DNA of 38,427 nucleotides from Leucobacter chromiireducens (GTDB lineage Bacteria; Actinomycetota; Actinomycetes; Actinomycetales; Microbacteriaceae). The notes beneath the pieces are model-generated. The model saw only the letters and a program-made list of their open reading frames with translations. It was not told the origin of the DNA and did no database searches. The stretch is taken from contig NZ_RPDI01000026.1 in the NCBI RefSeq assembly GCF_003917135.1, positions 1-38,427 on the forward strand, read 5' to 3'. The translations under genes were made by a program, and so were the position numbers. Each line of letters begins with the position of its first letter. The first letter of the stretch is position 1. Positions 25,592 through 35,133 of this stretch are shown in pieces.

Positions 25592-26539
25592 TCATGCCAA
25601 GTCGCCGCGCGCGAACGTGTGGCGATACTCGCTCGGCGTGGTCTCCAGCACGCGCCGGAAGTACCGGCGCAGGTTCGAGGCCGAGCCGAGCCCCACCGCC
25701 ACCGCGATCTCGTCGACCCCGAGGTCCGTCTCCTCGAGCAGTTCGCGCGCGCGATCGAGCCGCGCGCGCATGATCCATTGCATGGGCGCGTACCCGGTCT
25801 CGTCGCGGAAACGGCGCGAGAACGTGCGGCCGGAGACCCTGGCGTGCGCGGCGAGGTGGGCGATCGTGAGCGGGTCCGCGAGCCGCTCGAGCGCCCACTC
25901 GCGCGTGCGCGTGAACCGCTCGCCATGCGATTCCGGCACGCTGTGTGGCACGAATTGCACCTGCCCGCCGCTGCGGTACGGTGCGGCGACGAGGCGACGC
26001 GCCGCGTGGTTCGCGACCGCCATGCCGGCGTCGCGCCGGAGCAGATGCAGGCAGAGATCGATGCCGGACGCGGCTCCTGCCGAGGTGAGCACCGATCCCT
26101 CGTCAACGAACAGCACCCGCTCGTCCACGCGCACCTCGGGGTAGCGCTCCGCGAGCGCCTGCGAGTAGTGCCAGTGCGTCGTTGCGCGCTTGCCGTCGAG
26201 CAGCCCGGTCTCCGCGAGCGCGAACGCGCCGGTGGAAATCGCCGCGAGCGTCGCCCCGCGCGCGTGCGCGGCCCGCAGCGCCGCGGTGAGCTCGGCGGGT
26301 GGGCGCTCCCGATCGGGGAAGCGATACCCGGGCACGAACACGATGTCCGCGCTGGCGAGCGCCTCGAGCCCGTGGTCGACGGAGTAGGACAGCCCATCGC
26401 CGCCAGCGATGAGGCCGGGGTGCACGCCGCACACGTCGACGGTGTAGGGCATGCTCGCGCGCCGGGTGAACATCTGCGCGGGGATCCCGACGTCGAGGGG
26501 CTTGGCCCCCTCCAGCACGACGACTGCCACACGCTTCAT
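25592..26539 (-). CDS. GlxA family transcriptional regulator (DJ-1/PfpI domain plus AraC HTH)
   Basis: This 315-residue protein has an N-terminal DJ-1/PfpI-like domain (1-180) and a C-terminal double helix-turn-helix of the AraC class (about 210-305, with AHARVSGRTFSRRFRDETG and GLGSASNLRRYFRRV). The usual nucleophile position is Ser102 (AAISTGAFALAETG) instead of Cys, so the domain probably senses rather than hydrolyses; the ligand is unknown. AraC/GlxA relatives often activate nearby catabolic or morphogenetic genes. It reads leftward toward gap, 113 bp away, and diverges from hutU. TACCCT (26546-26551) lies six bases before the ATG, suggesting a leaderless transcript. Confidence 0.93.
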   Translation of the reverse strand: MKRVAVVVLEGAKPLDVGIPAQMFTRRASMPYTVDVCGVHPGLIAGGDGLSYSVDHGLEALASADIVFVPGYRFPDRERPPAELTAALRAAHARGATLAAISTGAFALAETGLLDGKRATTHWHYSQALAERYPEVRVDERVLFVDEGSVLTSAGAASGIDLCLHLLRRDAGMAVANHAARRLVAAPYRSGGQVQFVPHSVPESHGERFTRTREWALERLADPLTIAHLAAHARVSGRTFSRRFRDETGYAPMQWIMRARLDRARELLEETDLGVDEIAVAVGLGSASNLRRYFRRVLETTPSEYRHTFARGDLA

Positions 26540-26634
26540 ACCTCAAGGGTACGGTGCGGCGGGCCACACGAACGCATCGTGAGCGTGGGCCACTGAGTGC
26601 GCGGCGACGAAGATCCCGCCCCGGCCGGCCAGGT

Positions 26635-26650
26635 GTCCGGGATCGGAGAC
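26635..26650. promoter_or_regulatory. Degenerate second copy of the hut operator
   Basis: GTCCGGGATCGGAGAC matches the 16-bp palindrome at 26725 in 13 of 16 positions. It lies 90 bp upstream of that site, in the gap between the divergent GlxA-type regulator and hutU. Confidence 0.5.
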
Positions 26651-26724
26651 GATGCGGACGTCTTCACGACCAGCGGCTTCGCGCGCGCTCCGTGCCGCGC
26701 CTGCGGGGGACGCGCGTTTCGCGA

Positions 26725-26740
26725 GTCCGGGATCCCGGAC
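26725..26740. promoter_or_regulatory. Candidate HutR operator upstream of hutU
   Basis: GTCCGGGATCCCGGAC is a perfect 16-bp palindrome. Together with the following AGG it is identical over 19 bases to the site at 32438-32453 between hutH and hutG. It lies 98 bp before hutU. An IclR regulator is encoded inside the locus and is the obvious candidate to bind it. Confidence 0.75.
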
Positions 26741-26837
26741 AGGGGCGGCCGGGAGCGCGTTGTTCGCGTCCCGCCGAGCCGGTGAGATGGAGGCAGAGCG
26801 CTGCACCGCCGCGGCGCCGCTCCCGAAAGGATCACGC

Positions 26838-28535
<1,698 letters not shown>

Positions 28536-28545
28536 AACGAGTCAC

Positions 28546-29826
28546 ATGAGCCAGTCACTCCTGATCGACCGCATTGGTGAGCTCACCACCAACGATGAGA
28601 CCGGTGACGTCGGGGCGGGCCGTGCATCGGCCCGCCCCGACGGGCGTCTCAGCGACGCCGCGGTGGTGGTCACCGACGGCGTCATCTCCTGGGTCGGGCC
28701 GTCGGCCGACGCGCCAGCGGCAGACACACGCTTCGATGCCGCGGGGCGCGCGCTCCTGCCCGGCTGGGTGGACTCGCACACCCACCTCGTGTTCGCCGGC
28801 GACCGCACCGCGGAGTTCGAGGCGCGCATGGCCGGCGAGGCGTATGCCGCTGGCGGCATCAACGTCACGGTCGCCGCGACACGCGCGGCATCCGACGCCG
28901 AGCTCGAGGCGAATCTTGCGCGGCTCGTCGCCGAAGCGCGCGGCGGCGGCACGACGACCATCGAGACGAAAACCGGCTACGGTCTCACCGTCGCCGACGA
29001 GGTCCGCGCCGCCCGAATCGCCGGCGCGCACGTCGACGCCGTGACCTTCCTCGGAGCGCACGTGGTGCCGGCAGGCGCGGATCCCGACGAGTATCTCGCG
29101 CTCGTGACGGGGCCGATGCTCGACGCGGTCGCCCCGCACGTCAGCGCGGTCGACGTGTTCTGTGAGGATGGCGCATTCGACCGCGCGGCCTCCGCGCGCG
29201 TGCTCGCCGCGGCGCGCGAGCGGGGCCTCGCCACCCGAGTGCACGGCAACCAGCTGGGCCACGGCCCCGGCGTGCAGCTCGCCGTCGAGTACGGCGCGCT
29301 CAGCGTCGACCACGTTGGGTTCCTCGACGACGCCGACGTTGCCGCGCTCGCGGACTCCTGGCCCGGGGGTGGTGGGGCTGGTGGCGCTGGGGCTGGGGGC
29401 GCTGGCGCGCGCGGCACGGTCGCCACGGTGCTCCCCGCATGCGACCTGTCCACGAGGATGCCGCTCGCGCCGGCCAAGCGGCTGCTCGACGCTGGCGCGC
29501 AGATCGCGATCGCCTCGAACGGCAACCCCGGCACCTCGTACACGAGCTCGATGGCGTTCTGCGTCGCCACCGCGGTGCTGCAGATGGGCCTCACGATTTC
29601 GGAGGCGGTGCGCGCCGCGACGCTCGGCGGGGCCATCGCACTCGGCATTGACGAGGATGGCTGGCTGGACCCGCGCGGGGTGGCGCAGCCGCGCGTCGGC
29701 GTGATCGCCCCTGGCGCGCGTGCGGACCTCCACCTGCTGGCCGCCCCCTCAACCACCCACTTGGCTTATCGCCCTGGCATGCCGCTGACCGCCGCGGTCT
29801 GGCGGGCGGGCACCCAGGTGCTCTAG
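28546..29826 (+). CDS. hutI: Imidazolonepropionase
   Basis: This metal-dependent amidohydrolase opens the imidazolone ring to give N-formimino-L-glutamate. The 426-residue protein has the metal motif DSHTHLVFAGDR (His78, His80), the substrate-side segment ETKTGYGLT, VHGNQLGHGPGVQLAVEYGA with further ligands, and SNGNPGTSY, where the family usually has an Asp/Asn metal or substrate contact. A run of Gly and Ala (about residues 274-292) interrupts the barrel between SVDHVGFLDD and VATVLPACD and looks like a local expansion. The ATG at 28546 is ten bases past hutU; its ribosome site is weak, so re-initiation after hutU is likely. An upstream in-frame ATG at 28522 overlaps hutU. Confidence 0.95.
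   Translation: MSQSLLIDRIGELTTNDETGDVGAGRASARPDGRLSDAAVVVTDGVISWVGPSADAPAADTRFDAAGRALLPGWVDSHTHLVFAGDRTAEFEARMAGEAYAAGGINVTVAATRAASDAELEANLARLVAEARGGGTTTIETKTGYGLTVADEVRAARIAGAHVDAVTFLGAHVVPAGADPDEYLALVTGPMLDAVAPHVSAVDVFCEDGAFDRAASARVLAAARERGLATRVHGNQLGHGPGVQLAVEYGALSVDHVGFLDDADVAALADSWPGGGGAGGAGAGGAGARGTVATVLPACDLSTRMPLAPAKRLLDAGAQIAIASNGNPGTSYTSSMAFCVATAVLQMGLTISEAVRAATLGGAIALGIDEDGWLDPRGVAQPRVGVIAPGARADLHLLAAPSTTHLAYRPGMPLTAAVWRAGTQVL
29364..29412 (+). repeat. G-rich simple-sequence expansion inside hutI
   Basis: Repeated GGTGG, GCTGG and GGGGC units encode 274-292 of HutI, nearly all Gly and Ala. The tract is in frame and would produce length variation rather than frameshifts if units of three bases change. 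Confidence 0.7.
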
Positions 29827-29873
29827 CCCCCCCTTCTCTCTCCCCCCCCTCCCCAACCAAACCCAATCGAAAC

Positions 29874-29917
29874 GTGGCAGACCGACGCTTCAGCCGCGTG
29901 AAGCGTCGGTTTGCCAC
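29874..29917. terminator. Bidirectional terminator between hutI and hutR
   Basis: Arms 29874-29892 and 29899-29917 form a 19-bp stem (one G-U in the rightward RNA) with loop GCCGCG, between convergent genes. It is flanked by a pyrimidine tract (29827-29854) and a matching purine tract (29927-29945) that could extend the structure. Confidence 0.88.
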
Positions 29918-29953
29918 TTCTCACTTCGGGGAGAGGGGGGTGGGGGCCCAGGG

Positions 29954-30736
29954 CTATGTTCTTCGGCCGTGCAAGCGCGTCGAGAGAGTGTCCGCGGTCG
30001 CGCGAAGCTCATCCGCAAGCCTGCCGAAGGCGTCCTCGGCGACATCAGCATCGGGGAACGTGAGCGCAATCGCCGCGACCGGCCAGTCGCGGTGGTCGAG
30101 CACGGGCACCGCGATCGACGACATCCCCGCGGTCACCGCCCCGCGCTCCACCGCGTAGCCGCGAGTCACCGTCGCATCGAGCACCGAGCGCAGCCGCGAG
30201 TAGCGGTCGATCACCGGCTCCGCGGCGTCATCGTGCCGCTTCACGAACGCCCCCTGGTTCGGGTACAGCGCCCGGGCCTGCGCCTTCGGCAGGGCGGCGA
30301 GGATGGCTCGCCCGCTCGCGGTGAGGTGCATGGGGAGCCGCACATCGACGTCCGACACGAGGACCGCCCCGCCCCGCACGCGCTCCTCAATGACGTAGAG
30401 CACGTCCCTGCCGTGCGGCACGGCGAGGTGGCCGCTCGTCTGCACCCGGTCGACGAGGCTCGACATGAGCGGCCGGCCCATGCGCGCAAGCGGCTCCTGC
30501 CGCGCATACGCTGAGCCCAGCTCGAGCGCCGCGATCCCGAGCCCGTAGCGTTGCTCCTCGGGCAGGTGCATCACGAAGCCGTGCTCCTGCAGCGTGGCGA
30601 GCAGCTGGTACACCGTCGACCGCGGCAGCCCAAGCTGGGTCGCGATCATCGATGCCGGGAGGGGGCCGCGCGCGGTGGTGAGGTGGCGGAGAATGCGCAG
30701 CGTGTGGTCTGCTGCTGGCACCTTCACATCGCTCAT
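29954..30736 (-). CDS. hutR: IclR family transcriptional regulator of the hut locus
   Basis: This 260-residue protein has an N-terminal winged helix (about 8-65: HTLRILRHLTTARGPLP, IATQLGLPRSTVYQLLATL) and a C-terminal IclR effector domain (about 80-255: LYVIEERVRGG, LPMHLTASGRAILAALP, GYAVERGAVTAGMSSIAVPV). IclR proteins bind palindromic DNA as dimers or tetramers and respond to small pathway metabolites; urocanate or histidine would be natural ligands here, but that is inference. The gene follows hutH by 48 bp. TAGAGT (30744-30749) lies seven bases before the ATG with no ribosome site, so it may also be made from its own leaderless transcript. The symbol is given from context. Confidence 0.9.
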   Translation of the reverse strand: MSDVKVPAADHTLRILRHLTTARGPLPASMIATQLGLPRSTVYQLLATLQEHGFVMHLPEEQRYGLGIAALELGSAYARQEPLARMGRPLMSSLVDRVQTSGHLAVPHGRDVLYVIEERVRGGAVLVSDVDVRLPMHLTASGRAILAALPKAQARALYPNQGAFVKRHDDAAEPVIDRYSRLRSVLDATVTRGYAVERGAVTAGMSSIAVPVLDHRDWPVAAIALTFPDADVAEDAFGRLADELRATADTLSTRLHGRRT

Positions 30737-30743
30737 ACTCGGA

Positions 30744-30766
30744 ACTCTATCTCGCGAGCGCTCGCG
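30744..30766 (-). promoter_or_regulatory. Predicted hutR promoter with overlapping 14-bp palindrome
   Basis: TAGAGT (30744-30749) is the -10. CGCGAGCGCTCGCG (30753-30766) is a perfect palindrome in the spacer just upstream of it. It is unlike the hut operator; it could be an autoregulatory site or chance CpG-rich symmetry. Confidence 0.4.
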
Positions 30767-30784
30767 TGCGCGGCCCCGTCACCC

Positions 30785-32383
30785 TCAGGCGAGTGGCTCG
30801 GTGAGCACGCCGCCAACGGTGTCAAGCACCGCGCCCGTCTGCACGAGCTCGGTGGCTGCGGTGAGGTCCGGCGAGAGGAACGCGTCGACGTCCGGTGCGG
30901 CGATGCGCGTGCGGAAGAGCGCGTGAAGCGCCGCGGTGGCGGCGCCGGGCTGGCCGGCAGCTGCGGCGATCCGGAAGTCGAGCGCGCGGGTCGATGCGAG
31001 CAGCTCGATGCCGAGCACGCGGCCGAGCCCGTCGATCGCGCGGCGGAGCTTGCGCCCGGCGTGCCAGCCCATCGACACGTGGTCCTCCTGCATCGCCGAG
31101 GACGGGATCGAGTCGACGCTCGCTGGCGCCGCGAGCCGCTTCAGCTCGGAGACGATCCCCGCTGCCGTGTACTGGGCGATCATGAGGCCAGAGTCGAGCC
31201 CGGCGTCGGCGGCGAGGAAGGGCGGGAGCCCGTGGTTGCGCGACACGTCAAGGAAGCGGTCGGTGCGGCGCTCCGACATGCTCGCGACGTCGGCGACCGC
31301 GATCGCGAGGAAGTCGAGCACGTAGGCGACGGGGGCGCCATGGAAGTTGCCGTTCGACTCGACGCGGCCGTCGGGCAGCACCACCGGGTTGTCGACGGCC
31401 GATCGCAGCTCAGCGCCGGCGACGCGGGCGGCGTGATCCGCGGTGTCGCGCGCAGCGCCGTGCACCTGCGGGGCGCAGCGCAGGGAGTAGGCGTCCTGCA
31501 CGCGCGTGAACTCCCCCTCGGTGGGGCGCTGCACGAGGCCGGAGCCCGCGAGCACCGCGCGCATGTTGGCGGCGGCTGCGGCCTGGCCTGGGTGCGGCCG
31601 GAGCGCCTGCAGCTCGGCCGCGAACACGGCGTCGGTGCCGGTGAGCGCCTCGACGCTCGCCGCGGCGGCAATGTCGGCGACCTGGAGGAGCGCGCTGAGG
31701 TCGTGCAGCGCGAGGCACAGCATGCCGAGCATCCCGTCGGTCCCGTTGATGAGCGCGAGGCCCTCCTTCTCGGCGAGCACGAGCGGCGCGATCCCCGCTG
31801 CGGCGAGCGCGTCAGCCGCCGGCACCGGGGCGGCGTGCGGGTCCGTCGACACGCGCACGTTCCCCTCACCCATGAGCGTGAGCGCGCAGTGTGCGAGCGG
31901 GCTGAGGTCGCCGGAGCAGCCGAGGGAGCCGTACTCGTGCACGACCGGGGCGATGTCCGCGTTCAGGATCGCCGCGTAGGTCTCGACCACGATGGGGCGC
32001 ACGCCGGTGCGCCCGCTTGCGAGCGTGTTGAGGCGGAGCAGCATGAGCGCGCGCACGACCTCGCGCTCGACCTCGGCACCGGTTCCCGCGGCGTGCGAGC
32101 GGATGAGGCTGCGCTGCAGCTGCTGGCGTTTCTCGGCCGGGATCTGCACCTTCGCGAGCGCCCCGAAGCCGGTGGAGACCCCGTAGTGCGGGCGGGTGTC
32201 GGAGGCCAGCTCGTCGATCATGGCCCGGCTCGCCGCAACCGCGGCGAGCGCCTCTGGTGCGATCGTCACGTGCGCGCCGGCGCGGGCGACCGCGACGACG
32301 TCGGCGATGGTGAGCGGCGCGGCGCCCAGGGTAACCGTTGCGGTGCCCGATTCTGCGGCACGGGTGGAGGTGCGTGTGTTCAT
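30785..32383 (-). CDS. hutH: Histidine ammonia-lyase
   Basis: This enzyme deaminates histidine to urocanate, the first step of the pathway. The 532-residue protein contains the MIO-forming region GSLGCSGDLSPLAH: the prosthetic group would come from Cys156-Ser157-Gly158, a permitted variant of the usual Ala-Ser-Gly. Other family segments are HYGVSTGFGALAKVQIP, RSHAAGTG, KEGLALINGTDGMLG, QDAYSLRCAPQVHGA and SSAMQEDHVSMGWHA. The ATG 32383 has only a weak GAGA upstream. It is divergent from hutG, and the 124-bp gap contains the hut operator. hutR follows on the same strand. Confidence 0.97.
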   Translation of the reverse strand: MNTRTSTRAAESGTATVTLGAAPLTIADVVAVARAGAHVTIAPEALAAVAASRAMIDELASDTRPHYGVSTGFGALAKVQIPAEKRQQLQRSLIRSHAAGTGAEVEREVVRALMLLRLNTLASGRTGVRPIVVETYAAILNADIAPVVHEYGSLGCSGDLSPLAHCALTLMGEGNVRVSTDPHAAPVPAADALAAAGIAPLVLAEKEGLALINGTDGMLGMLCLALHDLSALLQVADIAAAASVEALTGTDAVFAAELQALRPHPGQAAAAANMRAVLAGSGLVQRPTEGEFTRVQDAYSLRCAPQVHGAARDTADHAARVAGAELRSAVDNPVVLPDGRVESNGNFHGAPVAYVLDFLAIAVADVASMSERRTDRFLDVSRNHGLPPFLAADAGLDSGLMIAQYTAAGIVSELKRLAAPASVDSIPSSAMQEDHVSMGWHAGRKLRRAIDGLGRVLGIELLASTRALDFRIAAAAGQPGAATAALHALFRTRIAAPDVDAFLSPDLTAATELVQTGAVLDTVGGVLTEPLA

Positions 32384-32407
32384 GTTTCGATCTCAGCGCA
32401 TCGCTCA

Positions 32408-32415
32408 GTCCGGAC
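32408..32415. promoter_or_regulatory. Short operator-like palindrome near hutH
   Basis: GTCCGGAC is an 8-bp palindrome made of the two ends of the hut operator without its centre. It lies 30 bp (about three helical turns) from the full site at 32438, between it and hutH. Confidence 0.35.
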
Positions 32416-32437
32416 GAAGCGGATTCCGATCTCCGAT

Positions 32438-32453
32438 GTCCGGGATCCCGGAC
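32438..32453. promoter_or_regulatory. Candidate HutR operator between hutH and hutG
   Basis: The same perfect palindrome, GTCCGGGATCCCGGAC, as at 26725 sits midway between the divergent hutH and hutG starts, 55 bp from each. The identity extends three more bases (AGG). Confidence 0.75.
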
Positions 32454-32507
32454 AGGTGAGCCGGGGGCGCGCCCTGCCCCGTCCCAGCCGTTGCTAGCGT
32501 CGCTGTC

Positions 32508-33461
32508 ATGAGCACCGTTGCCCTTTCACAGGATCCCGCCTGGCCACGCGCCGGCGGGTGGCCAGCCCTTCACGCCGACGAGCGAGATCCTGTTGATCTC
32601 GCCATCATCGGCGTCCCGACCTCGGCGAACTCGCTGTCACCGACTCGGGCACACGAGACCCCGGCGGCGATCCGCGCGGCGCTGCGCAGGTATTCAACGC
32701 ACCTCGTTGCCCCTGGCTCGCCGAACTCACGCGGGGCCGAGGCCGACCTCGTGCTCGATGCGGCGCTCACCATCGCGGACGCGGGTGACGCGGCGGATCC
32801 CGACTCGGAGTCCGGCGAGCGCGAGGCCGCCGCGCAGATCGCCGGCCTCGCGGCGCGGGCGCAGCTCGTGGTCATGCTCGGCGGCGACAACTCGCTCACC
32901 GTCCCAGGCGCGCTCGGCGTCGCGGGCCCCGGGCTCGGAGACGCCGGACTCATCACCATCGACGCGCACCACGACCTGCGTGATGGCCGCAGCAACGGCT
33001 CGCCGGTGCGTCGCCTCGTCGAGGCTGGGCTCTCCCCACAGCGCATCGTGCAGATTGGGATCGCGGACTTTGCGAACTCCCGCGCCTACCGCGAGCGCGC
33101 CCGCGAGCTTGGCATCACCGTGATTCATCGCGACGAGCTCCACGACCGACCACTGAGGGACGTGGTGGCCGAGGCGCTCGAGATCGCGGGGGCCGGCGGG
33201 GGGCCGGTGCACGTTGATGTCGACGTCGACGTCTGCGACCGCAGCGTCGCCCCGGCCTGCCCGGCGTCGATCCCGGGCGGGCTGCAGGCGCACGAGCTGC
33301 GCCGGCTGACCCGCATGCTCGCCGCCGACGCGCGCGTGCGCGGCCTCGATATCGCCGAGGTCGACGCGACCGCCGACACAGCGGACGGCCGCACCGTGCG
33401 ACTCGCGGCGCTCCTCGTCCTCGAGGCGGCGGCCGGCCTCGCCCAGCGTCTGAAAAACTAG
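32508..33461 (+). CDS. hutG: Formimidoylglutamase (arginase/ureohydrolase family)
   Basis: This binuclear-manganese hydrolase splits N-formimino-L-glutamate into glutamate and formamide, closing the pathway. The 317-residue protein has the ureohydrolase metal motifs IDAHHDLRD (Asp152, His154, Asp156) and DVDVDVCDRSVAP (Asp239, Asp241). The first motif reads GGDNS with Asn128 where arginases have His, a change I recall in some formimidoylglutamases. Position in the hut locus supports this substrate. No ribosome site precedes ATG 32508; TAGCGT (32495-32500) is seven bases upstream, so the mRNA is probably leaderless. The permease gene follows 102 bp later. Confidence 0.9.
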   Translation: MSTVALSQDPAWPRAGGWPALHADERDPVDLAIIGVPTSANSLSPTRAHETPAAIRAALRRYSTHLVAPGSPNSRGAEADLVLDAALTIADAGDAADPDSESGEREAAAQIAGLAARAQLVVMLGGDNSLTVPGALGVAGPGLGDAGLITIDAHHDLRDGRSNGSPVRRLVEAGLSPQRIVQIGIADFANSRAYRERARELGITVIHRDELHDRPLRDVVAEALEIAGAGGGPVHVDVDVDVCDRSVAPACPASIPGGLQAHELRRLTRMLAADARVRGLDIAEVDATADTADGRTVRLAALLVLEAAAGLAQRLKN

Positions 33462-33563
33462 AGGGTGGCCGCGGCGTAGCACGCGCAGCGGCCGGTCCCT
33501 TCCGCACCGATCCCGATCTCACCCATCCCCCTGCTTGATCTTCCCCCGAAGGGACACCCCCGC

Positions 33564-35045
33564 ATGGACCCCACCTCCGTTGACCGCGCCACAAAGCCAA
33601 CGAATCCGCAGGAAACTGATGCACCGACGCCCGCGCCTGGCGGCCTCAAGCGCGGCCTCACCGCACGCCACATCCGCTTCATGGCGCTCGGATCCGCCAT
33701 TGGCACCGGCCTCTTCTACGGCTCAGCCGGGGCCATCCAGGCGGCCGGGCCCGCCGTGCTGCTCGCGTACATGATCGGCGGCGCCGCGGTGTTCATGGTG
33801 ATGCGCGCGCTCGGCGAGATGGCCGTGCGCCACCCCGTCTCCGGCTCGTTCGGCCAGTACGCCTCGCGCTACCTCGGCCCGTTCGCTGGCTTCGTCACCG
33901 GCTGGACCTACACGTTCGAGATGTTCGTCGTCGCCCTCGCGGACGTGACGGCGTTCGGCGTCTACATGGGCTTCTGGTTCCCCGACGTTGACCGCTGGAT
34001 CTGGATCCTCGCGCTCGTGCTCTTCATCGGTGCGATCAACCTCATCAGCGTGAAGGTGTTCGGCGAGCTGGAGTTCTGGTTCGCGCTCATCAAGATCACC
34101 GCAATCGTGCTCATGATCGTCGGCGGGATCGCGATCATCGTGTTCGGCCTCGGCACGCAGAGCACTGGCGCCGCGGGAATCGGCAACCTCGTCGCGCACG
34201 GCGGGCTCTTCCCCACCGGGCTCATGGGCTTCCTCGCCTGCTTCACGATCGTGATGTTCGCGTTCGGGGGCATCGAGGTGATCGGGATCACCGCTGGTGA
34301 GGCGCAGAACCCCAAGCAGGTGATCCCCCGCGCCATCAACTCCGTGCCGGTGCGCATCCTGCTGTTCTACGTGCTCACCCTCGCGGTGATCATGTCGATC
34401 CAGCCGTGGAACACGATCGACGGCTCCGCGAGCCCGTTCGTGTCGATCTTCGACTCGCTCGGCCTGAGCGGCGCCGCTCACGTCCTCAACGCCGTGGTGA
34501 TCACCGCGGCCGTCTCCGCGATCAACGCCGACATTTTCGGGGCGGGCCGCATGCTGCACGGCCTCGCCGAGCAGGGGCACGCGCCGCGGGCCTTCACGAA
34601 GCTAACGCGCACCGGGGTGCCGTGGCTCACCGTCGTCACCATGGTGGGAGCGCTGCTCGTCGGCGTGCTGCTCAACGTGTGGTTCCAGGACCAGATCTTC
34701 TTCCTCATCGCGGCGCTCGCCACGTTCGCCACCGTCGTGGTGTGGCTGATGATCCTGCTCTCACACATCAGCATGAAACGCGAGATCGCGCGCGATGGCA
34801 GGCTCCCGAGCGAGTTCCCCGTGCCGTTCTGGCCGCTCGCCTCGGTCGCCACCGTCGCGTTCGTGCTGTTCGTCGTCGTGATGATCGGGGTCACCGAGAG
34901 CACGCGCCCGGCGCTGATCGTCGGCGTGATCTGGGTCGTGCTCCTCGCGATCGCCTACCGGGTGTTCGTGCGCGGCTCCGGGCGGCTGCCGCACCAGCTC
35001 ACGGACGAGACGAGCCCGGTCACCGTGGTCCCGCCGGCCGAGTAG
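33564..35045 (+). CDS. hutT: Amino acid permease (APC superfamily, AAT type), probable histidine importer
   Basis: This 493-residue transporter shows the amino acid permease signature near its N-terminus ([21 protein letters not shown], read as [16 protein letters not shown]), [17 protein letters not shown] and [18 protein letters not shown]. Twelve hydrophobic segments can be counted. The first 30 residues are a Pro/Thr-rich cytoplasmic tail. AAGGG precedes the ATG. It resembles the proton-coupled ProY/HutT/LysP group; histidine specificity is inferred only from its place at the end of the hut locus, so the symbol is tentative. The 102-bp gap after hutG holds no clear promoter, so co-transcription with hutG is likely. 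Confidence 0.88.
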   Translation: MDPTSVDRATKPTNPQETDAPTPAPGGLKRGLTARHIRFMALGSAIGTGLFYGSAGAIQAAGPAVLLAYMIGGAAVFMVMRALGEMAVRHPVSGSFGQYASRYLGPFAGFVTGWTYTFEMFVVALADVTAFGVYMGFWFPDVDRWIWILALVLFIGAINLISVKVFGELEFWFALIKITAIVLMIVGGIAIIVFGLGTQSTGAAGIGNLVAHGGLFPTGLMGFLACFTIVMFAFGGIEVIGITAGEAQNPKQVIPRAINSVPVRILLFYVLTLAVIMSIQPWNTIDGSASPFVSIFDSLGLSGAAHVLNAVVITAAVSAINADIFGAGRMLHGLAEQGHAPRAFTKLTRTGVPWLTVVTMVGALLVGVLLNVWFQDQIFFLIAALATFATVVVWLMILLSHISMKREIARDGRLPSEFPVPFWPLASVATVAFVLFVVVMIGVTESTRPALIVGVIWVVLLAIAYRVFVRGSGRLPHQLTDETSPVTVVPPAE

Positions 35046-35075
35046 ACGCCGCGCCGGGGTGGGTCTGGCGTGCCA

Positions 35076-35102
35076 GGGTGGGGCGGCCGCGCCGCCCCAC
35101 CC
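35076..35102. terminator. T-less hairpin between hutT and hemL
   Basis: GGGTGGGGCGGC (35076-35087) and GCCGCCCCACCC (35091-35102) form a perfect 12-bp stem between the convergent genes. No U-tract follows on either strand. Confidence 0.7.
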
Positions 35103-35133
35103 CCGCACCGGCAGCCGGGCTGGCGCAGCGCCG

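Noticed and set aside
26652-26837. Extended N-terminus of HutU from the upstream ATG
   Set aside because: The extra residues are not family-like and would include the operator palindrome; AAAGGA supports the ATG at 26838.
33469-33495. Terminator between hutG and hutT
   Set aside because: Only a 6-bp GGCCGC/GCGGCC pairing with a 15-nt loop and no U-tract is seen; too weak to separate the two genes.
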